Shown: positions 8,517 through 13,445 of the stretch, piece by piece
Numbering within the stretch: position 1 is the stretch's first letter
Layout: each line of letters opens with the position of its first letter
DNA from: Smittium mucronatum
Taxonomy: Eukaryota; Kickxellomycota; Harpellomycetes; Harpellales; Legeriomycetaceae
NCBI GenBank assembly: GCA_001953115.1
Contig: LSSL01000931.1
Coordinates: 1 to 13,445, forward strand
DNA: 13,445 bases
Direction of reading: 5' to 3'
The notes under the pieces: model-generated
What the model was told of the DNA's origin: nothing
Databases searched by the model: none
Seen by the model: the letters and a program-made list of their open reading frames with translations, nothing else
Position numbers and translations under genes: made by a program

Positions 8517-11500
8517 ATGATTTTCCCGTCATTATTCGGTTCCAAAAAACCGAATGGCGATGAGCCCAAGTACCCTGGGACTACCCCCTATTTAGCTAAC
8601 AACTCTCGAGATTTGGGAACTCAAATTTTGTTATCTCTTGCGTTTGGTACTTTAGGAATTTACTTTTTTTGTGTTCTTAGACGCAAATGGCCCAATATAT
8701 ACTCTCCTAGAAGCAGACTCAAAAGGTTCGCTATTTCTTATCTATTCGTTCCCTGTTTTTTTTGTGGAGTTTGAACTCGGTACTTTTTTAAAATAATTCG
8801 TCAAATTTGAGTTGAATTCTCCAATATTCCTTATCTCTTTTCTATAGGGGTGCCCCCACTGCAATCCCAAATACTTTCTGGGGCTGGATACCTGTTGTGT
8901 GGAACACCTCTGAAAAGGATATTCTATTTAGCGTTGGTTTAGATGCCGTAGTTGTAATATTTTACTCTTTTTCTATTTCTATAAAAATTAAACTCTAAAT
9001 TTATCTTTAATTTTTTTCTTGATTTTTCTGTAATAGTATATGAGGTTTTTCAAATTGATGATTTCCTTGTTCTCTGTTGTGTCCTTTTTTGGAATTTTCA
9101 TAATAGTCCCCTTAGAAGCTAGGTATAATTACATCAACGCGCCAAAGAAAGACCCTTCTAATGCGCTTAATTCTAGTCGCCCTAAAGACCCGTCATTGGA
9201 AAATCCCCACAAATCCTTTTTTTCTTTTCTCGCCTCCGCCGCTTTAGGCTCAAATCAAGTTTTAATCGCTCATTTGATTTTTGGTTACTTCTTCGTATGT
9301 CTAGTATACCTTATGGTTACCCGGTTCGCCTACAACATTTTGTCTTTAAGATGGAGTTTCTTGCATCGACTCCAAAAATCTGTCCCTGTTCGCACTATAA
9401 TGCTACAAGATATCCCTGAAAATATAGCCAGCGCTGAAAGCCTTAAAAATTATTTCGAGGATATTGGCGTTGGTCAAGTTGAGTCTTCATGTATTATACC
9501 AAAGTTTACTGAACTGGATAACCTTATCAAAATGCGTGCTTCAGTATTGCTCAAAATTGAGCGGAGGTATGCCTCCCTATTGGGTAATCCCTGTACCTCT
9601 GATACCTATGATCCTAAAGTCTTGTTCGAGTTATTTTATGATTTCTCCAATTCCTCTTTCAATAAAGAACTCAAGTTTTTGTACGAATGGGCCAGCTGTA
9701 GTTCCTTTAAAGGTCCCAAATTCAAGAAAAAAGTTACCTCTTGGCTAAAGGAAACAATAAAACTGCGCACCAAATTCAAAAGTTTAGATTATCTCGTCAG
9801 AAAAGAACGCCATCAAATCTTAAACGATAGTTTCTATCCATCTTCAAATGTTGGGTTTGTTACCTTCACCGATGCCAAATCTGCTATGATTGCTGCCCAG
9901 CTTAATTTGTATTCCGAACCTCGAAAATTCATTGCTTCTTTAGCTCCTGAACCTCGTGATATTTGCTGGAATAACCTTACAATATCTTCAAAATCTAGAA
10001 ACATTCGAAATTTTATTGTCAGGCTCATAACCCTTCTAATGTTTGTGTTCTGGCTTGTTCCCATAACCGCTCTTTCTGCCCTTCTTAGTCCTGAATTTCT
10101 TGATGGCTACTTTCCAGGATTTTCAAATTTCGTCAAAAAAACTCCAATACTAGACACTTTTCTGAGATTTACCGTTCCCTCATTGATCCTATTTGCTTAC
10201 AATGAGATTTACCCATACTTTTTAAACTGTAATCCCTTTTCCATTACACTTTAAACACTCTTTCACTTTAATCTCACTAATCTTTTTCTTTTATAGTCTT
10301 AAACATGATTTCTGGCCAAAGAAGAATTTCCAAGCTTCAAATAGAAACAATCCAGCAGTACTTTTTCTATTTGGTGGTCTCCGTTCTCCTAATTTTCACA
10401 TTATCTAGTGCTATCCTTGACAAATTAAAGGAATGGATAGAAAATCCAGCCGAAATTCCAAAATCTCTTGCCAATACTCTTCCTAATGCCGCTCCCTTCT
10501 TTATGGGTTACATCACACTTCTGGGATTAGGATATTATCCATTAAGATTAATGAGATTTGGAACCGTATTTCTTAATGAATTCTCGCGTTTCTTTTGTAA
10601 AAGTCCTCGTGATTATGCCGATTGCTATGGCCCCGAATACACAAATTGGACTTTATTATATCCTCAATTTTTGCTAGTGTTTGCAATAGCTTCAACTTAT
10701 TCTTCAATCGCGCCTTTAATCAATGTTTTTGCGATGATTTATTTTGTTGTTGGGTATGTCGTAAACAAGTATCTGATTCTTTATGGTAACTACATTATAC
10801 AAGCATTGTATCTACTTGAAGGATTATTTTGTCCGAATAATCTTATATTTATATTTTTTCATAACTTTATATCATTTTCCTTCATAGTATACTCTCCCCC
10901 TTACGAAACTGCCGGTTTACACGTCGTTAATTTCTCAAAGGATATGATTACGAGTTTATTCATATATTTGCTCTTGATGCTTGGGATATTCGCATTAAAG
11001 GGAAAATTCATTCTATTTTTATTCCAGTTTTTCCTGATTCTTATTAATTTATATCTTCGATCAAGTGCCTCAACTTTGTTGGAAAGCCACTTGTCATTCA
11101 TTCCTCTTGATATGCTGACTTTTGGTCCTCACTCAAATGCCTCTAAAAGAAAGCCAAGCAACCATCAAGGTGTCACTGAGCCGCCTACTGTATTAACCTC
11201 TAACTGGAAATCACCGCTGATTTTTACAACACCTAATAAACCATATGGATCGATTACAAGTACTAATGGGACTGAGGGTGTTCAGTTTTCTGATTATAGC
11301 CAAGAAAACAATTCCCAAAACATTTCAAATATTAGTGATCCCAGCCCTGGTCCAAGTAATCAGGCCACTCATGTGCTTAGCGATAATGAGTATTCTAGCG
11401 GCAATAAAAAGCCTGCTGGTCACATTCATAGATATGTATCTTTTGGGGCTGAAGGCCCTTTGGTATTGACTCCAACAGTTTGCGATTCATCTACTCAAGA

Positions 11501-12284
11501 TGATGGGTTATTCAACCGCTCACTAAATTTCTCTGGCGATTGGAATCAGAATGAAAATTCCAATGGTGAAATATTAGAAGAGTCATACTCACCAAACAGC
11601 TTCAAAGGTCGAATGCGCCACATGTATCACTCAATAAGATGTTTTTCGGGTTCCTTTTTCAATATTAACAAGTTGCGCGAATTCAAAAAAAATTTACTGG
11701 GGAACAATCTAGTTGATGGAGATATGTTATCCTCACGAGATTTGTTTAATGGGGCAGATTCACCTGATACTGATCTAATATCAAAGTCAAATCTTGGGAA
11801 GCAACCATTGAACCACGGAAATAACCCAAAAGTTCACGAATTCGAATATAACTTTGGTAATAGAAAACACAACATTATATACAGTTCCAATTTGGTATAT
11901 AGCAGGTATTCACAGTCACCTCAATCTCATAGCGCTGATAATTCAGGGCTTGGTAGCAGCTCTCATCTCATAAACGAATCAGGCTTACCTTCAGAAGAGA
12001 ATTTGGTCAGCAAAGATCCAACTACATTTGGGTTGCCACCTACACCAGGATTTGATGATACATATGAGATTCTCTCTATGCATATGCCTCAATCTACCGA
12101 GCTTAGATGGTACGGTAATACTAGCGAATCAGCAATTGAACCAAACTCAAAATCTGATTATAGCCAAACGGGTATGAATAACTGCTTTGGAGTTTTAGAT
12201 TCAAACAATCAACCGTATATGTACCCCCAACTGGTTGGGATGCTTCCGTACTTGTGGCTACCTTCAAAACCCAAGTCCTCATGA
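8517..12284 (+). CDS. CSC1/OSCA (TMEM63, RSN1/DUF221) family mechanosensitive, calcium-permeable channel
   Basis: Five exons: 8517-8725, 8848-8953, 9037-10228, 10297-10785 and 10888-12284 (TGA 12282-12284), giving 1130 residues. The family forms stretch- or osmosensitive cation channels in plasma or internal membranes. Domains in order: N-terminal RSN1_TM with segments near 35-54, 107-128 and 178-200; a cytosolic PHM7-type domain with RTIMLQDIP (224-232), GFVTFTDAKSA (378-388) and LAPEPRDICWNNL (407-419); then the RSN1_7TM core with segments near 427-452, 481-499, 524-543, 566-588, two in 624-665, 685-702 and 706-722. That is 11 segments, as in known OSCA proteins. The family motif YSPPYETAG (667-675) forms only when intron 4 is removed. 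Exon 2 supplies FWGWIPVVW and GLDAVV, also family hallmarks. The start is the first ATG of the open exon and leaves a short hydrophilic N-terminus before the first membrane segment. Residues 724-1130 are a long Ser/Asn-rich hydrophilic tail. Which yeast paralogue (CSC1, RSN1, PHM7) is closest cannot be told by eye. Confidence 0.93.
8726..8847 (+). other. Intron 1 of the CSC1-like gene (122 bases)
   Basis: Donor GTTCGC at 8726, acceptor TTTCTATAG ending at 8847. The split codon AG/G restores RLKRGAPTAIPNTFWGW across the junction. The donor lacks the A at position 3 found in most of the neighbouring introns, but no other nearby GT keeps the reading phase. Confidence 0.85.
8954..9036 (+). other. 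Intron 2 of the CSC1-like gene (83 bases)
   Basis: Donor GTAATA, acceptor TGTAATAG ending at 9036, phase 0. The join gives GLDAVVYMRFFKLMISLF, which matches the family stretch leading into the second membrane segment. Confidence 0.92.
10229..10296 (+). other. Intron 3 of the CSC1-like gene (68 bases)
   Basis: Donor GTAATC, branch-like CACTAAT with its A at 10280, acceptor TTTTATAG ending at 10296. The split codon T/TC gives YPYFLNFLNMISGQRRISK. It joins the two long frames, 9040-10254 and 10305-12284, into one gene. Confidence 0.9.
10786..10887 (+). other. Intron 4 of the CSC1-like gene: in-frame and stop-free (102 bases)
   Basis: Donor GTAACT after TATG, acceptor TTCCTTCATAG ending at 10887, branch-like CATAAC near 10860-10865. 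Length is 34 codons with no stop, so the frame stays open if it is retained. Removing it gives KYLILYVYSPPYETAG, the conserved family motif. Keeping it inserts 34 mainly hydrophobic residues in the middle of that motif. Confidence 0.88.
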
Positions 12285-12290
12285 AATAAA
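12285..12290 (+). terminator. AATAAA polyadenylation signal directly after the channel stop codon
   Basis: The stop TGA (12282-12284) is followed at once by AATAAA. Cleavage would be expected 10-30 bases downstream, giving a 3' UTR of perhaps 20-40 bases. Further AATATCAT and ATAATATCAT stretches near 12358-12390 are alternatives. Confidence 0.5.
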
Positions 12291-12745
12291 AGTTTATTAG
12301 CTGTAATGATATTCCCTCTATCCCATATAAAAATGATATCAGTTTTTTTTTTTTTTTAATATCCACACTTTTAGGCATAATAATATCATCTTTTATCAAA
12401 GATTTTTTTATGCTTTCTTTTTCTTTTATATAATGATTAAAATCACTAATTTTTTCCGGATTGTAATAATTAATTTTTGGAAAACATCTCGAGATTTTCA
12501 GGATGTATTCTTTAACTGAAACTCAAGCAGTTTTAGGATTTTTCTATCTTGCTAAAATTCATTGATACAAAAATTAGGAATTGCCTTGAAAACTAGTTTG
12601 TTATTTCTATTGGATAAACCAGTCTATTGCCATTGCTTTTTGTTTGGTGGATCGGAATAAAATGCACAGTTTTTTTCTCATACTAAAAAGCAGCTCAACC
12701 AATAAACTTGATAAAAAAAAATTTTATGAGCCAAAATCAATAATC

Positions 12746-12763
12746 AAAAAAAAAAAAAAAAAA
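12746..12763. repeat. A18 homopolymer
   Basis: Eighteen consecutive A about 140 bases upstream of the YTM1 start. Poly(dA:dT) tracts are common nucleosome-depleting promoter elements in fungi. Confidence 0.85.
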
Positions 12764-12840
12764 TAGAGTCTATAGAAGAAAATAAAATAAAACGAATTAA
12801 TTTTTTCACTTTAAAAGTGTTCAAATAGAGTCGTGTACAA

Positions 12841-12850
12841 GTCAAGCTAA
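12841..12850 (+). promoter_or_regulatory. GTCAAGCTAA element, copy 2
   Basis: Identical to 8461-8470 and at nearly the same distance from its start codon (60 bases). A TATAGATATAGATATATATA stretch follows, then an A-rich leader just before the ATG. Confidence 0.35.
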
Positions 12851-12900
12851 TATAGATATAGATATATATATTTTGGAAAGGAAAAAAAAAAAAAGTAATC

Positions 12901-13416
12901 ATGGGGGATACGGTTAATGCACAGCAAATCCAGATTCGGCTGGTTTCACGAACACCAAAATTCGAGCTGCCTGATACGCCTATAGTGGTACCAACGAACC
13001 TGAAAAGATTTGGTTTATCAGAGATTGTGAATCATTTGCTGGGAAACGGTAAAAAAAAAATTACATTTCCACAGCCATTAAATGATTGTCGCGACAAAAA
13101 CATCTTTATTCCCGTTGGGAAATTTATTCTTTTTTTTTGTAGATCCGGTCGTTCCATTTGATTTCTTGATTGATGGGGAATTTCTAAGGACGAGTTTATC
13201 CGAATATTTGGTTATTAAAGGAATTTCTACTGTACGCTTTTATTTTCTCCTATTGCTGATGCTTCTTTTTATAAATGTTGAGAATGTTGTTTGTTTCTTG
13301 ATTGTTTAGGAAAATATCGTTATTGTTGAATTTATCGAGTCTTTGAAACCCCCGACAGCAAGAGCTGAATATAACATTGATAGCTGGATCGGTTCAGTTA
13401 AAATCGAATCGCCAAA
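12901..13416 (+). CDS. YTM1: Ribosome biogenesis protein YTM1 (WDR12), N-terminal part
   Basis: Visible exons are 12901-13048, 13143-13231 and 13310-13416, giving 114 residues of an NLE domain. Recognisable pieces are PDTPIVVPTNLKRFGLSEIV, VNHLLGND, VPFDFLIDGEFLRTSLSEYL and KPPTARAEYNIDSWIGSV, in the order typical of Ytm1/WDR12. The family works in the nucleolus in the PeBoW complex (with Nop7/Pes1 and Erb1/Bop1) on 60S precursors. Its NLE domain is gripped by the AAA ATPase Rea1/Midasin during release; Glu80, in STEN, is a candidate for the acidic contact known in yeast. Full-length proteins are over 400 residues with a WD40 propeller, so most of the gene lies beyond the right end. The TGA at 13418-13420 overlaps a good donor, GTGAGC, so it is probably intronic rather than a true stop. 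The start has a good context (ATCATGGGG). Confidence 0.92.
13049..13142 (+). other. Intron 1 of YTM1 (94 bases)
   Basis: Donor GTAAAA, acceptor TTTTTTTGTAG ending at 13142. The split codon G/AT gives NHLLGNDPVVPFDFLIDG. An earlier CACAG at 13069-13073 would leave an intron of only 25 bases and lose the VPFDFLIDG reading, so it is not used. Confidence 0.9.
13232..13309 (+). other. Intron 2 of YTM1 (78 bases)
   Basis: Donor GTACGC, branch-like GCTGATG, acceptor ATTGTTTAG ending at 13309, phase 0. The join gives KGISTENIVIVEFIESL, as expected near the end of the NLE domain. Confidence 0.88.
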
Positions 13417-13445
13417 GTGAGCCGCTTTCCCCTACCCCCCCCCCC
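13417..13445 (+). other. Start of YTM1 intron 3, cut by the window end
   Basis: GTGAGC at 13417 is a good donor just after the NLE domain, and it removes the in-frame TGA at 13418. The remainder is pyrimidine-rich and ends in C11. The acceptor is not in the window. Confidence 0.6.
13435..13445. repeat. C11 homopolymer at the right end
   Basis: Eleven C in a row close the window, preceded by CCCCTA. It does not form a telomere repeat array. In such an AT-rich genome this is most simply an assembly break or sequencing run-off at a homopolymer. Confidence 0.7.

Larger units (their letters stand above)
12291..12900. other. Spacer between the CSC1-like gene and YTM1
   Basis: About 610 bases without a credible gene. 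It holds a T15 run (12343-12357), an A18 run (12746-12763), a CCAAT on the plus strand at 12699-12703, a small palindrome CACTTTAAAAGTG at 12807-12819, and a TATAGA/TATATA tract near 12850-12870 that could act as a TATA region. The minus-strand frame at 12121-12399 runs into the channel coding exon and is a shadow. The spacer must contain the terminator of one gene and the promoter of the next. Confidence 0.6.

Noticed and set aside
9464..9748. Plus-strand 94-codon frame
   Set aside because: It lies in another frame inside exon 3 of the channel gene, whose own frame carries the family motifs.
9834..10064. Minus-strand 76-codon frame
   Set aside because: Antisense shadow of exon 3 of the channel gene.
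10901..11101. Minus-strand 66-codon frame
   Set aside because: Antisense shadow of the exon that encodes the last membrane segments.
11245..11469. Plus-strand 74-codon frame
   Set aside because: Alternate frame inside the Ser/Asn-rich tail, with no start context or family signature.
12121..12399. Minus-strand 92-codon frame
   Set aside because: It overlaps the end of the channel coding region and then a T15 tract, which gives a run of lysines; no family signature.
13082..13309. Plus-strand 75-codon frame
   Set aside because: It reads through both YTM1 introns; only its middle part, PFDFLIDGEFLRTSLSEYL, is real exon 2.
13431..13445. Possible telomere at the right end
   Set aside because: Only one CCCTA-like unit is present, followed by plain C; there is no tandem array of a telomeric repeat.

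Overview
The window looks like a scaffold end from a very AT-rich, intron-bearing fungal genome. Two plus-strand genes in the right-hand third carry family signatures that I recognise: an 11-transmembrane channel of the CSC1/OSCA (TMEM63, DUF221/RSN1) family, and the start of YTM1 (WDR12), a ribosome-assembly factor. Both are cut by short GT-AG introns of 68 to 122 bases. Short introns, AATAAA signals almost touching the stop codons, pyrimidine tracts ahead of the start codon, and intergenic DNA of very low GC (by eye roughly 15-20 percent) beside coding DNA near 35-40 percent all suit an early-diverging fungus. Harpellales-like or other AT-rich zoosporic or zygomycete-grade fungi are my best guess, but the sequence alone does not fix the lineage.

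Layout. Bases 1-183 may hold the last two exons of an unidentified gene entering from the left (weak). Bases 184 to about 7020 are a gene desert with only homopolymers, small tandem repeats and hairpins. Within it, from about 5.8 to 7.1 kb, the plus strand carries far more G than C. From about 7.0 kb GC rises. Bases 7584-7850 hold an 88-codon stop-free stretch followed by AATAAA, possibly a terminal exon or a gene relic. Bases 7859-8516 are the upstream region of the channel gene, with a cluster of CCAG-containing sites, CCAAT-type boxes, a 13-base palindrome and a 10-base inverted repeat with CGG/CCG half-sites.

The channel gene spans 8517-12284 in five exons and, once spliced, gives 1130 residues. 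Its fourth intron is a multiple of three and has no stop, so a simple ORF call silently keeps it. A 616-base spacer with long T and A runs leads to YTM1 (12901 onward). The visible part is its N-terminal NLE domain in three exons, and the scaffold then ends in a run of 11 C inside what should be the third intron.

The two genes have unrelated jobs (membrane mechanosensing and 60S ribosome assembly) and appear simply to be tandem neighbours. They share a 10-base element, GTCAAGCTAA, about 56-60 bases upstream of each ATG. I found no CRISPR array, no convincing tRNA or rRNA, and no recognisable transposon. I see no strong case for a wholly new system. The best leads are the cryptic in-frame intron, the long hydrophilic tail of the channel, the unidentified 7584-7850 ORF, and the regulatory repeats ahead of the channel gene.
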